Below, piece after piece: positions 28,399-37,650 of a DNA stretch of 64,000 bases. The stretch comes from Methylorubrum extorquens (GTDB taxonomy: Bacteria; Pseudomonadota; Alphaproteobacteria; Rhizobiales; Beijerinckiaceae), in assembly GCF_024169925.1 (NCBI RefSeq), contig NZ_JALJXF010000001.1:750001-814000 (forward strand), given 5' to 3'. The notes beneath the pieces were generated by a model that saw only the letters and a program-made list of their open reading frames with translations, did no database searches and had not been told where the DNA came from. The translations under genes were made by a program, and so were the position numbers. Positions within the stretch are counted from its first letter, which is position 1; each line of letters opens with the position of its first letter.

Positions 28399-30246
28399 TC
28401 AGCCGGCCTGCTTCGCGTCGGCCAGGAATTCGCGGATCGCGTCCGTGAAGCGCTCGCCATAGGCCTCGCGCTTGCGTTCGCCGACGCCATGGACCGTCCG
28501 GAGCGCCCAGAGATCGACGGGTTTTGCGCGCGCCATCTCGATCAGGGTCCGGTCGGGGAACACCATGAACGCGGCGATGCCTTCCGCCCGCGCAATGGTG
28601 GCGCGAAGCCCCCGCAGGTGCTGGAACAGCGCCTCGTCCGCCTCGCTCAGCGCATTCGCTTCGTCGTCGCGCGGCGCGGCGCGGCGGCTCCTTGGCTCGG
28701 CCTTCTTCGGCTCCGGATCGGGTCTGACCTCGATCGTCTCGCGGCCGAACAGGATGGCCTCGCCCTTCTCGGTCATCACGAGGCCGCCATAGCCGTCGGT
28801 GTTCTCGGCCACCGCTCCGGCGGCGAAGAGCTGGCGCAGGAGGGCGCGCCAAGCCGCCACCGGCTTGTCGTTGCCGACGCCGAAGGTCTTGAGCGCGGCG
28901 TGGCCGTTGCGGCGGATCGAGTCGCTTTCCTTGCCGTGCACCACGTCGCAGACATAGGCTGCGCCGAAGCGCTGCCCGGTGCGAACGATGGCGGAGAGCA
29001 GCTTCTGGGCCGCCACCGTCCCGTCGATGAGCGAGATGCCGCCCCGGCAGAGATCGCAGCGCCCGCAGCGCTCGCTTGCCTCGCCGAAATAGCCGAGCAG
29101 CGATTGGCGGCGGCACGCGGCGCCCTCGCACAGGGCGATCATCGCCTCGAGCTTGCGCCGCTCCACCCGGCGGCGCTCTTCCGAGATCTCCTTCTCGTCG
29201 ATCTGGCGGCGGCGCAGGGCCATGTCGTCGAGGCCGTAGAGGGTCAGGGTGTCCGACGGCAACCCGTCGCGGCCGGCGCGGCCGATCTCCTGGTAGTAGC
29301 CCTCGATGTTGGTCGGCATGTCGGCGTGGCAGACGTAGCGGACGTCCGGCTTGTTGATGCCCATGCCGAAGGCGATCGTGGCGGTCATCACCACGCCGTC
29401 CTCTTGCAGGAAGGTGTCCTGGTTCCGCGCCCGCGTGCCCTGGTCGAGCCCGGCATGGTAGGGCAGGGCGTTGAACCCGTCCCCCTTCAGCGTGTCGGCG
29501 AGCTGCTCCACCCGTTTGCGTGACGAGCAGTAGATGATGCCGCTCTCCGCGCGGCGGTCGCGCAGGAAACGCTCCAACTGGCGGGTCGGGTTGTCCTTGG
29601 GCTGGAAGGTCAGCCGGATGTTCGGCCGGTCGAAGGAGTGGACGAAAGTCTTCGGAGGTCGCCCTGCCGGAAACAGCCGCTCGGCGATCTCGGCGCGGGT
29701 CGCGGCGTCGGCGGTGGCGGTGAGCGCCAGGGTCTGTACGTTGCCGAGCGCCTCGCGGGCGCGAGCGATTTCGCGGTATTCGGGGCGGAAGTCGTGGCCC
29801 CATTGCGAGACGCAGTGCGCCTCGTCCACCGCAAGCCGCCGCACGCCGGCCCCGCGCAGGGCTTCCATGCAGCCATCCATGAGGAGGCGCTCCGGCGAGA
29901 CGAACAGCAGGCGCAGCTCGCCGGAGCGGATCTTGCGCCACGTCTCCCGCGACGCCGTCTCGGCAATCGTCGAGTTGAGGGTCGCCGCCTCGATGCCGAA
30001 GGCGTGCATCTGCTGCACTTGATCGTGCATCAGCGCGATCAGCGGCGAGACCACCACCGTCAGTCCGGCATCGACCAGAGCCGGCAACTGGTAGGTCATC
30101 GACTTGCCCGAGCCCGTCGGCATCACCGCGAACACATCCGTACCGTCGAGCACGGCGCCGATCACCTCGTCCTGGCCGGGACGGAAATCGTCGTAGCCGA
30201 AGGTCTTTTTCAGCGCGGCACGGGCCTCGTCGAGGCGTTTGGACAT
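28399..30246 (-). CDS. recQ: ATP-dependent DNA helicase RecQ
   Basis: 615 residues, the usual RecQ length. Motif I is [14 protein letters not shown] near residue 40 and the DExH box is [18 protein letters not shown] near 140. Motif VI lies in the [10 protein letters not shown] region near 330. A zinc-binding RQC domain follows with four cysteines (CEGAACRRQ ... CGRCDLC near 370-405), then a C-terminal HRDC domain (about 530-605). It unwinds 3'-5' in recombination and fork repair. The stop is 45 bases from the convergent small gene. Confidence 0.95.
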   Translation of the reverse strand: MSKRLDEARAALKKTFGYDDFRPGQDEVIGAVLDGTDVFAVMPTGSGKSMTYQLPALVDAGLTVVVSPLIALMHDQVQQMHAFGIEAATLNSTIAETASRETWRKIRSGELRLLFVSPERLLMDGCMEALRGAGVRRLAVDEAHCVSQWGHDFRPEYREIARAREALGNVQTLALTATADAATRAEIAERLFPAGRPPKTFVHSFDRPNIRLTFQPKDNPTRQLERFLRDRRAESGIIYCSSRKRVEQLADTLKGDGFNALPYHAGLDQGTRARNQDTFLQEDGVVMTATIAFGMGINKPDVRYVCHADMPTNIEGYYQEIGRAGRDGLPSDTLTLYGLDDMALRRRQIDEKEISEERRRVERRKLEAMIALCEGAACRRQSLLGYFGEASERCGRCDLCRGGISLIDGTVAAQKLLSAIVRTGQRFGAAYVCDVVHGKESDSIRRNGHAALKTFGVGNDKPVAAWRALLRQLFAAGAVAENTDGYGGLVMTEKGEAILFGRETIEVRPDPEPKKAEPRSRRAAPRDDEANALSEADEALFQHLRGLRATIARAEGIAAFMVFPDRTLIEMARAKPVDLWALRTVHGVGERKREAYGERFTDAIREFLADAKQAG

Positions 30247-30581
30247 GGTGTCTCGATGGCTGGATTTTGGACGGGACCGCGAGGCGGAGCGTGTCGGATC
30301 AGATCGAGGCTGAGTCTACAACGGCAACGCAACGGCTGCAGCCGAGACCTGAGACCATGCCCATGGCAATCGACGAGACCGACCGGGTGACGGAGGAGTT
30401 GGCGGCTCGGTTGTGGGTTGGCAAGATCGAAGTCACCCGTGTGGCGCTTGCCAACGAACGGTGCTTACGTGAAGCGTCGCTCGCGCAGGACGTGCCACAT
30501 CCGCCGAGACACGACAGGCCGGAGGAGACTGAGTCAGGGGGGGAAGGCCGATCTGGCCTGCCCGCCGAACCGGACTGAGTT
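30247..30581. other. Intergenic region between recQ and the LysE-type gene
   Basis: 335 bases. A 73-codon frame from ATG 30358 to 30578 (rightward, MPMAIDETDRVTEELAARLWVG...) has protein-like composition in its first half but no recognised family and is convergent with the LysE-type gene; it is not called as a gene. The recQ promoter must lie at the left end. Confidence 0.35.
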
Positions 30582-31193
30582 TCACCGAACCGCGACAGCG
30601 ATGGCTGCCCCCGCCATCACCGTGCCGGCGCCGCGATTGACTGCCCGTCTTGCGCTGGCCGAAACGAAGAGGCGCCGAACCCGGAGCGCGGCAACCGCGT
30701 AGGCGGTGAGCGTCGCACTGAGAACGGCCACGATGGTCGCGGCAATCTCGATCATTCCAAGTGGCGTCAGATGCTCCAGATCGATGACGGTCGGGAGCAG
30801 CGCGAGGAAGAACAAGACGACCTTCGGGTTGCCGAGCGTCAACGCCAAGCCACCGAGGAAGAGCCGCGGCCCGTTCTCGCCCCGCACGGGCTCACCCGAG
30901 ATCGTTTCGACCGGCGCAGTCCACGCGCGCCACGCAAGGTAGGCGAGATAGGCCGCGCCGAGATACCGAATGCCAATGAAGAGGGCAGCAAAGCTCTGAG
31001 CGAGCAGGGCGAAGCCGGTCGCTGCGATCGAGAACCAAAGCAAGTCGCCGACGAGGAATCCCGCGATGAAGGCTGGAACGCCGCGGGTTCCACGCGCCAG
31101 CACACGGGCGACGAGAGCGAACACGCCCGGCCCGGGTGAGGCGACCGCAACCGCGCAAACGGCAGCAAAGAGCGCGAGGCTTGACAGCGGCAT
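30582..31193 (-). CDS. LysE family amino-acid exporter
   Basis: 203 residues, six predicted transmembrane segments and the family's N-terminal signature ASPGPGVFALVARVLARG near residues 18-36, with TLGNPKVVLFFLALLP near 125-140 (conserved NPK). LysE/RhtB proteins export amino acids or homoserine lactones across the inner membrane; the substrate is not predictable. ATG 31193 begins the first hydrophobic segment; a longer frame to 31256 overlaps recF and is rejected. It starts 8 bases after the recF stop and is probably cotranscribed. Confidence 0.9.
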   Translation of the reverse strand: MPLSSLALFAAVCAVAVASPGPGVFALVARVLARGTRGVPAFIAGFLVGDLLWFSIAATGFALLAQSFAALFIGIRYLGAAYLAYLAWRAWTAPVETISGEPVRGENGPRLFLGGLALTLGNPKVVLFFLALLPTVIDLEHLTPLGMIEIAATIVAVLSATLTAYAVAALRVRRLFVSASARRAVNRGAGTVMAGAAIAVAVR

Positions 31194-31200
31194 TGGCTCT

Positions 31201-32358
31201 TCAACCAGCTTGCGACGCCACGATGCGCCCGTCCGCAATGTTGACCATGTCGGCACGGCCTTGCAACTCGGCGAACAAGGCCGGATCGGCGCCCGTCATC
31301 CAGACCTGCCCCTCCAGCGCTTCGAGCGCATCGAACAGCCCGCCGCGGCGGCGCGGATCGAGATGGGCGGCGACCTCGTCGAGGAGGATGAGGGGTGCGA
31401 GCCCGCTCATTGCCCGCACGAGGCGGGCATGAGCGAGAACGAGGCCGATCAGCAGCGCCTTCTGCTCGCCGGTCGAGGCGGTGGCGGCGGGTACGTCCTT
31501 GGGACCGTGGCGCACGACAAGGTCGGTGGTCTGCGGCCCGATCAGGGTGCGGCCCGCCGCGCGGTCGCGGTGGCGGCCCTGCATCAATGCGCGGCGGAAG
31601 CGATCCTCCGCCTCCAAAGCCGGCCAAACCGCGACGAGGTCGTCGAGGTCGCCCTCCAACCGCAGCGAGGCCCAAGGGAAGGGCGCGGCATCGTCCCGCG
31701 TCTCGGCGATCAGCCGATCGAGGCGTTCCACCGTCTCGCGCCGGGCGAGCGCCACGGCAACGCCGAGTTCGGCCACTTCGCGCTCGACCGCATCGAGCCA
31801 GCGGCCGTCATCCGGCCGCTCGTCGAGAAGGCGGTTGCGCGAGCGCAGGGCTCGCTCCATCGCCGAAACGCGAGCGCCGTGGCCGGCATCGACGGCAAGC
31901 ACCAGCCGGTCGAGAAAACGGCGCCGGTCGCCGGCCGAACCGCGAAACAGCCCGTCGAAATCCGGCGTCAGCCAGACGATCCGCAGGAACTCCGAGAACG
32001 CCACGGGGGAGGAGGCGGGCGCGCCGTCGATCCGGCAGACTCGCGTGCCGCGCCCGTCATAGCCCGGCGGCTCGTAGCCGGAGCCCAGCCGATGCTCGGC
32101 TTCCGACGCTTCGAGCGTCGCCGACACGGCGAATCCCCCCGGCCCGCAGACCCGCGCCATCGTCGCCAGATCGGCCCGGCGCAGTCCGCGGCCGGGACAA
32201 AACAGCGAGACGGCCTCCAAGATGTTAGTCTTGCCCGCCCCGTTCTCGCCGACCAGAGCCACAAAGCGGCGGGTGGTGGCAAGATCGAGATCGACGTGAT
32301 TGCGGAAATCGCGGGCGATCAGGCGGGTGAGGCGGGGGCCTCCCGGCAGCATGTCCAT
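31201..32358 (-). CDS. recF: DNA replication and repair protein RecF
   Basis: 385 residues. The N-terminal ATPase has VGENGAGKTNILEAVSLF (Walker A near residues 35-45); the C-terminal part has STGEQKALLIGLVLAHA (signature) and LILLDEVAAHLDPRR (Walker B). RecF loads RecA at ssDNA gaps. It follows dnaN by 40 bases, the classical dnaA-dnaN-recF order, all leftward. Confidence 0.95.
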   Translation of the reverse strand: MDMLPGGPRLTRLIARDFRNHVDLDLATTRRFVALVGENGAGKTNILEAVSLFCPGRGLRRADLATMARVCGPGGFAVSATLEASEAEHRLGSGYEPPGYDGRGTRVCRIDGAPASSPVAFSEFLRIVWLTPDFDGLFRGSAGDRRRFLDRLVLAVDAGHGARVSAMERALRSRNRLLDERPDDGRWLDAVEREVAELGVAVALARRETVERLDRLIAETRDDAAPFPWASLRLEGDLDDLVAVWPALEAEDRFRRALMQGRHRDRAAGRTLIGPQTTDLVVRHGPKDVPAATASTGEQKALLIGLVLAHARLVRAMSGLAPLILLDEVAAHLDPRRRGGLFDALEALEGQVWMTGADPALFAELQGRADMVNIADGRIVASQAG

Positions 32359-32398
32359 CGAAGCGATATATCCGATCCGGCCGCAGCCGGAAGCGGAC

Positions 32399-33520
32399 TC
32401 ACACGCGCATCGGCATCAACACATAAAGCGCCGGGGCGCCATCCCGATCCTGGATCAGCGTCGGTGAGCCCGGATCGGCGAGCTTGAACAGGGCGGTGTC
32501 GCCCTGGAGCTGAGCGGTGATGTCGAGCAAGTAGCGGGCATTGAAGCCGATATCGAGGGCGGCAGACTCGTAATCGACATCAAGCTCCTCGGTCGCCGAG
32601 CCGGCATCCGGGTTGGTCACGGACAGGGCGAGGCGTCCCTCGCTCACGGCGAGCTTCACGGCACGGCCACGCTCGGACGAGATGGTCGAAACGCGGTCCA
32701 CCGCCTTGGCGAAGGCGTCACGCTCCACCGTCAGGCGCTTGTCGTTGCCGGTGGGAATCACCCGCTGATAGTCGGGGAAGGTGCCGTCGATCAGCTTCGA
32801 GATCAGGGTCACGCCGCCGGCAAAAGTCAGGCGAATCTTGGCCGGGGACAGCTCGACCTGCACGCTGTCGCCGCTATCGTCCACGAGCTTCTGGATTTCG
32901 GCGACGGCCTTGCGCGGGACGATGATGCCCGGCATCCCGCGGCTGCCCTCGGGAGCCTCGGTCTCGACGCGAGCGAGCCGGTGCCCATCGGTTGCCACCG
33001 CGCGCAGCTTCAGGGCGCCCTCGACCTCAAGGGTGTGGAAGTAGATGCCGTTGAGGTAGTAGCGCGTCTCCTCGGTGGAGATCGCGAACTGCGTCTTCTC
33101 GATGAGCTGCTTCAGCTCGGCCGCGGGAATGACGAACGAATGCGGAAGCTCGCCCGCGGCGAGATCGGGGAAGTCGCCCTCCGGCAGGGCGCCCAGCGCA
33201 AAGCGTGAGCGTCCGGAACGGATCGTCATCTGCCCCGTCTCACCGGAGGTCTCCAGCGAGACCTGCGCGCCCTCGGGCAGCTTGCGAACGATATCGTAGA
33301 TGACGTGGGCCGGCACCGTGGTGGCGCCGGCATCGAGCACGTCGGCGGCGACGGTCTCCGTCACCTCGATATCGAGGTCGGTCGCCTTGAGCTGAAGGCC
33401 GTTCTCGCCGGTGCGCAGCAAGACGTTGGAGAGAATCGGAATCGTGTTGCGCCGCTCCACCACCCGGTGGACGTGGCCGAGCGATTTCAGGAGGGCTGCG
33501 CGCTCGACTGTGACTCTCAT
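32399..33520 (-). CDS. dnaN: DNA polymerase III beta subunit (sliding clamp)
   Basis: 373 residues, full length for the three-domain beta clamp. Starts MRVTVERAALLKSLGHVHRVVERR with NTIPILSNVLL near 26-36; the C-terminus ends in YVLMPMRV, the clamp's partner-binding tail. The ring tethers polymerase and many repair proteins to DNA. It is 315 bases downstream of dnaA on the same strand, a wide gap for this pair. Confidence 0.97.
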   Translation of the reverse strand: MRVTVERAALLKSLGHVHRVVERRNTIPILSNVLLRTGENGLQLKATDLDIEVTETVAADVLDAGATTVPAHVIYDIVRKLPEGAQVSLETSGETGQMTIRSGRSRFALGALPEGDFPDLAAGELPHSFVIPAAELKQLIEKTQFAISTEETRYYLNGIYFHTLEVEGALKLRAVATDGHRLARVETEAPEGSRGMPGIIVPRKAVAEIQKLVDDSGDSVQVELSPAKIRLTFAGGVTLISKLIDGTFPDYQRVIPTGNDKRLTVERDAFAKAVDRVSTISSERGRAVKLAVSEGRLALSVTNPDAGSATEELDVDYESAALDIGFNARYLLDITAQLQGDTALFKLADPGSPTLIQDRDGAPALYVLMPMRV

Positions 33521-33835
33521 CGGAAAACCCGTCGTCTCTTGAACAATCGACCCGCCCGCCGTCGATCAGGCCGGATGAGAATGCAGCTCACCAAACGCCC
33601 GTTCGGCCATCGCGACCGGAGAATGGGCCGGCGACCGGACGTTTCGCGAGGCACTCCGAAGCGGAACAGGGCCGGCAGCTTGGCGAAGCGCCCCCGCGAA
33701 GGCAAGGGCGGCCTTCGCGCTGTCCCGCCCCTCGATGGCGCGCGGCGCGGGAGGACGGCCCGGACCGGACCGGACCGGATCCGCAGGAATGACGAAACGC
33801 CACAAAGGCGAGACCGGGACGCGCCCGGCCCCGTC
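33521..33835. other. Gap between dnaA and dnaN
   Basis: 315 bases with no supported gene; open frames read Arg/Pro-rich shadows. Contains four tandem CCGGA pentamers at about 33761-33780. No perfect DnaA box seen. It probably holds a separate dnaN promoter. Confidence 0.4.
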
Positions 33836-35341
33836 TCAGTCTTGGAGCATACGCTTCAGCAGCTCGACCTCGTCGCCGAGCACCGCATCCTCACCGATCT
33901 GCTTCTCGATCTTGCGCACCGCGTGCAGCACGGTGGTGTGGTCGCGCCCGCCGAAGCGGCGACCGATCTCGGGCAGGGAGCGCAGGGTCAGCACCTTCGA
34001 CAGATACATCGCGATCTGGCGCGGTTTCACCACGGCGGCGGTCCGACGCTCGGACAGGATGTCGGAACGCGACACGTTGTAGCGCGAGGCCACCAGCTTC
34101 TGGATGTCCTCGATTTTCACCCGCTTGGGTTCGCGGTTCTTCACGAGGTCGCGGATCGCGGTCTCGGCGGTCTCGACCGTGACCGGCGCGCCGGTGAGGG
34201 TCGCGTGGGCGAGGAGCCGGTTCACCGCACCTTCGAGGTCGCGGCCATTGGCCGTGATCGCCCGGGCGACATAAGCCGACACGGCCGGCGAGACCTCGAA
34301 GTTCGGGTGGCTCTGACGTACGGCGTCGAGCCGGGCGGAGAGGATCGAGGCGCGAAGCCCCTCGTCGAGCCCGCCGATTTCGACGACGAGGCCACCAGCG
34401 AGACGCGAGCGCACGCGCTCGTCGAGCGCTTCCAGCTCCGTTGGAGGCCGGTCGGAGGCGACCACCACCTGACGCCCCGAATCGATCAGTGCGTTGAGGG
34501 TGTGACCGAACTCCGTCTGGATCGACTTACCCTGGATGAACTGCACGTCATCGAGGATGAGCAGATCGATCGCCCGCAGGCGCTCCTTGAAGGCCAGGGC
34601 ATTCTGCGTCTTCAGGGCGTTGACGAAGCCGTACATGAAGCGGTCGGCGGTGAGGTAGATCACCCGGCGTCCGGCCTCGCGGGCGGCGTGGCCGGCCGCG
34701 TGGAGCAGGTGCGTCTTGCCGAGGCCGACGCCGGCATGAACGTAAAGCGGGTTATAGAGCGCGCCGTCGCTGTCGCTGCGGGCGATCCGCTCGGCAGCAG
34801 CATGGGCCAGCGCATTGGAGCGGCCCACGACGAAGTTCGCAAACGAGAGCCGCGCATCGAGCGGCGCGCCGTTGAGATCGACCCCGGCCGAATCACCGCG
34901 GGACGAGGTGATCTCGGTCTCGATCATCGGTCCGGGTCCCTGGAGGGCCGCGGGCGTCGCGATCGCGTGGAGACGGGTCAGCGGTCCGCTCGTCGGGTTC
35001 GATTTCGCCTGCACGCCGGCACTCGGCCGAACCGGGGCGGAGGGACCGCGCACGCCGACCTCGATGCGGCTGACGCCATCGGCCTCGGCGCGGAAGGTCG
35101 TCAGCACTCGGTCGATGTAATGCGATTCGATCCAGCTCTTGAGGAACCGAGTCGGAACAGTGAGGCGGGCGACCCCACCCTCCACATTCTCCAGTTCGAG
35201 GCGGGCGAACCAGCTCGCGAAGACATCCTCGCCAAGCTCCGCCCGCAGCCGCCGCTTCACCCGTGTCCAGGCGGCGGGAAGATCAACGCTTCCTCTGCCG
35301 TTTCCGCCATCGCCGTCCGACATGCTGCCGTCGAGGTGCAT
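33836..35341 (-). CDS. dnaA: Chromosomal replication initiator DnaA
   Basis: 501 residues. Domain I is at about 18-95 ([25 protein letters not shown]) and a variable linker follows. The AAA+ domain has Walker [13 protein letters not shown] near 205 and Walker [13 protein letters not shown] near 260. Domain IV is at the C-terminus with the box-binding [22 protein letters not shown] 35341 has AGGAG eight bases upstream; the frame is open to 35458 but the added residues are not DnaA-like. It is followed by dnaN and recF and preceded, after 814 bases, by rpsT. Confidence 0.95.
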   Translation of the reverse strand: MHLDGSMSDGDGGNGRGSVDLPAAWTRVKRRLRAELGEDVFASWFARLELENVEGGVARLTVPTRFLKSWIESHYIDRVLTTFRAEADGVSRIEVGVRGPSAPVRPSAGVQAKSNPTSGPLTRLHAIATPAALQGPGPMIETEITSSRGDSAGVDLNGAPLDARLSFANFVVGRSNALAHAAAERIARSDSDGALYNPLYVHAGVGLGKTHLLHAAGHAAREAGRRVIYLTADRFMYGFVNALKTQNALAFKERLRAIDLLILDDVQFIQGKSIQTEFGHTLNALIDSGRQVVVASDRPPTELEALDERVRSRLAGGLVVEIGGLDEGLRASILSARLDAVRQSHPNFEVSPAVSAYVARAITANGRDLEGAVNRLLAHATLTGAPVTVETAETAIRDLVKNREPKRVKIEDIQKLVASRYNVSRSDILSERRTAAVVKPRQIAMYLSKVLTLRSLPEIGRRFGGRDHTTVLHAVRKIEKQIGEDAVLGDEVELLKRMLQD

Positions 35342-36155
35342 CACCGTGTCTCCTCGCATCCTCAGCCGGCGGACCGGAGGGGACGCGTACGCATACGCCA
35401 CACGAGAGGAGGCGCCGCCCGATCCGGGCGGCACCGAGAGTGGCCGCGGCGCTGTCAAGAGCTGCGTCGCGGCCCATCGCTAAAGATGGCTGTGTATCAA
35501 CAATCCTCTATCGTTCTCCTAACAGCGGGACGATCGGGGAAAACATCTTCGTGGCCACCGAGTCGTCAGGTAGGGACCGAAGAGTCGAAGGCCTGCCCGC
35601 AACTTGGGGACGACTCTGGGGGTGTAGGTGCTGATCTTGTCGAGCTGCTCGCCCGGCAAGGTTTTGTTAAGCTACACGGGCAGCGCGTCTGTGCGCAATG
35701 AAAAGCACTTTGCGCATGGTTAACGAAATCTTCAGAGCGCCCTCAATGAGCAGCTGCAAGCGTCGATTCGGGATAACCCGGCGCGAACTGTGGAGAAGCA
35801 TCATGGGCCGGTGCACAACCGTGGCCGATCGAGCCTCGGCTTGGAGCCTGCTCGGGGGCACGGCGAAGCCCGCCGGCTTCGCGTCTCTCACCGAACGCAG
35901 GCCGCGCCGTCGTGCCGAGGGGAAGACGGCCGATCATCGGAAGCTTTTCGAGCACGTCCAGCGGCAGCACACTCGGGGAGGGGCAATGCCGCCTCTCCGT
36001 CACGCCTGTCACGGGCCATGGCCTGCTTTAGGACTCACGTGGCCTTGCAGGCATGAAAAAAGCCCGGCCAGTGTGGCCGGGCTGAATGCAGCATCATATC
36101 GAGCGAGCTCCCGGCAAGCCTTCCGTTCGGAAGGCCGGGAGCCGTCGCAATCCGA
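35342..36155. other. Long gap between rpsT and dnaA
   Basis: 814 bases without a supported gene. It carries the dnaA promoter region and the rpsT terminator (listed separately). One near-consensus DnaA box, TGTGGAGAA, lies at about 35789-35797; no cluster of perfect boxes was found. Open frames on both strands are compositionally noisy. Confidence 0.4.
36055..36082 (-). terminator. Rho-independent terminator of rpsT
   Basis: On the minus strand GCCCGGCCA and TGGCCGGGC (9-bp perfect stem, 36062-36070 with 36074-36082, three-base loop) are followed by a run of T residues (A-run 36055-36061 on the plus strand). This is a textbook intrinsic terminator, 74 bases past the rpsT stop. Confidence 0.9.
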
Positions 36156-36422
36156 TCAGGCAGCGATGGCCTTCACGCGGGCGGCCAAGCGGGAGACCTT
36201 CCGCGAAGCGTTGTTCTTATGAACGATGCCGTTCTGGGCAGCGCGCATGATCTCCGGCTCGGCGGCGCGGAGGGCCGTGAGGGCTTGGCCCTGATCGCCG
36301 GTGGCAATCGCCTCCTCGACCTTACGGACAAAGGTACGCATCCGCGAGCGGCGCGAGCGGTTGATCGCCGTACGCTTGGCGATCTTGCGGGTCATCTTCT
36401 TGGCCGACACGGTGTTGGCCAT
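36156..36422 (-). CDS. rpsT: 30S ribosomal protein S20
   Basis: 88 residues, starting [27 protein letters not shown], a highly basic helical protein with the S20 C-terminal [21 protein letters not shown]. It binds 16S rRNA in 30S assembly. Upstream of dnaA on the same strand with its own terminator, so independently transcribed. Confidence 0.97.
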   Translation of the reverse strand: MANTVSAKKMTRKIAKRTAINRSRRSRMRTFVRKVEEAIATGDQGQALTALRAAEPEIMRAAQNGIVHKNNASRKVSRLAARVKAIAA

Positions 36423-36704
36423 GGGGCATCCTCGTCTGGTCGTGGCGGCAAGAACCCGGCCCGGGGCATCCGGTGTCGGTCAACGCAGCCTGATGATAAG
36501 CAAAGGCGAAAAGACCGGTCGCAATGCTGCGGCCGGACGTGGTGGGTGCTCTATAGCGACACACCCATGGTCCGTCAACAAATCGTCATGCCATCGCTCA
36601 ATCTTGCGGCTCACGCATTTTGTGCGACGGAACAGCGTTGCCAAGCGAAATTCGATCGGCTAATGCCCCTCCAGTCCGGCGGCGGCACCGCCCCCCGGCA
36701 CCGC

Positions 36705-36779
36705 GCTGCGGTAGCTCAGTGGTAGAGCACCTCATTGGTAATGAGGAGGTCGAGAGTTCAATCCTCTCTCGCAGCACCA
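36705..36779 (+). tRNA. tRNA-Thr (GGT)
   Basis: 75 nt including encoded CCA. Acceptor stem GCTGCGG pairs with TCGCAGC (last pair G-T), D arm GTAGCTCAGTGGTAGAGC, anticodon stem CCTCA/TGAGG with loop TTGGTAA (anticodon GGT), and T arm with TTCAATC in the loop. Discriminator base A, CCA at 36777-36779. Confidence 0.97.
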
Positions 36780-37650
36780 TTCTTCTCAATGACTTAGCTG
36801 TCCCTTTGTGGAGTGCTCTGAGGTTCGTACGAACCTGAGCCCCAAATCCTGAACCCGTGGACAGGTTTACGAATAGAACCACCTTGGCAGCTTGTAGGAT
36901 CCGCAGCTTTTGCCTCGGCCTGCAAATGCCTCCCGACCGGCTCGAGTACGAAACGGCTTAGCCTACCGACGATGGATGGGCATACGTCATTGCCCGCAGA
37001 ATCGCAGACGTAGCGTGACGACTTTACTCAGCTGGCACGTTCGAAACGTGGCCCCGCGCGGGTCGACGATATGACTGGTTAGACATTCCAATGACGCCGA
37101 CCGCTAATCGGGGGCGTCGATTGACTGTCCCTATCGCGACAGGGCTACCGCTTTCCCTCTGCCACCTGGGCGCGGCCTCACCACTATCTGCCGCGCGTTT
37201 ACTCTCGCACGCAGCGTCCTTCCGGGCTGTCCCCTCGTTCGACTCCGTCCAAATCCCGCTTGTCACATCAGCACTCTCAGTCGGCACCATTTCCATGCTG
37301 ATGCGTTTTCATGCAAGTACACCAGCGCGTGGATTGCGCTAGTTCAATTCGCGACGGAACTCTCTGACATCCGGGAAGCAACCCAATTACTTTGAATTTT
37401 AGCCTATGCCAAATATTTCATCACATCTCTTTACATGATGATTTTTTCGTGAAATTTCAGCAGAATGATATCTCGATATGCTTTTCATTTTTCGCTTCTC
37501 TGCCGTTCGTCAGTCGCGATGTGAGGTCAGAAATCTATTTCGAGCCGGACCTGTTGGGATCGCGGCCGAAGTATCCGTCGGCCGCCCATATTCGCGTATG
37601 CCTCGTTCGACGTCGCATATCAGGACGGGATCGCAGCCGGAGTCCGCCGC
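36780..37650. other. Non-coding-looking stretch downstream of tRNA-Thr
   Basis: 871 bases with no supported gene. A leftward 90-codon frame at 37024-37296 and a rightward one at 37392-37682 have no recognised product. Base composition changes: 37380-37520 is strikingly AT-rich against the local background. Position beside a tRNA suggests remnants of an integrated element, but no integrase or attachment repeat was found. GGAG at about 37637 serves the next gene. Confidence 0.4.

Noticed and set aside
33761..33780. Four tandem CCGGA units between dnaA and dnaN
   Set aside because: Too few units for an iteron array and compositionally trivial in this GC-rich background.
33305..35701. 798-codon rightward open frame antisense to dnaA and dnaN
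   Set aside because: High-GC shadow of the confidently identified dnaA; composition is His/Arg/Asp-rich with no domain and no ribosome-binding site.
37024..37296. 90-codon leftward frame beside the tRNA as a transposase fragment
   Set aside because: No transposase motif could be identified; left as non-coding.
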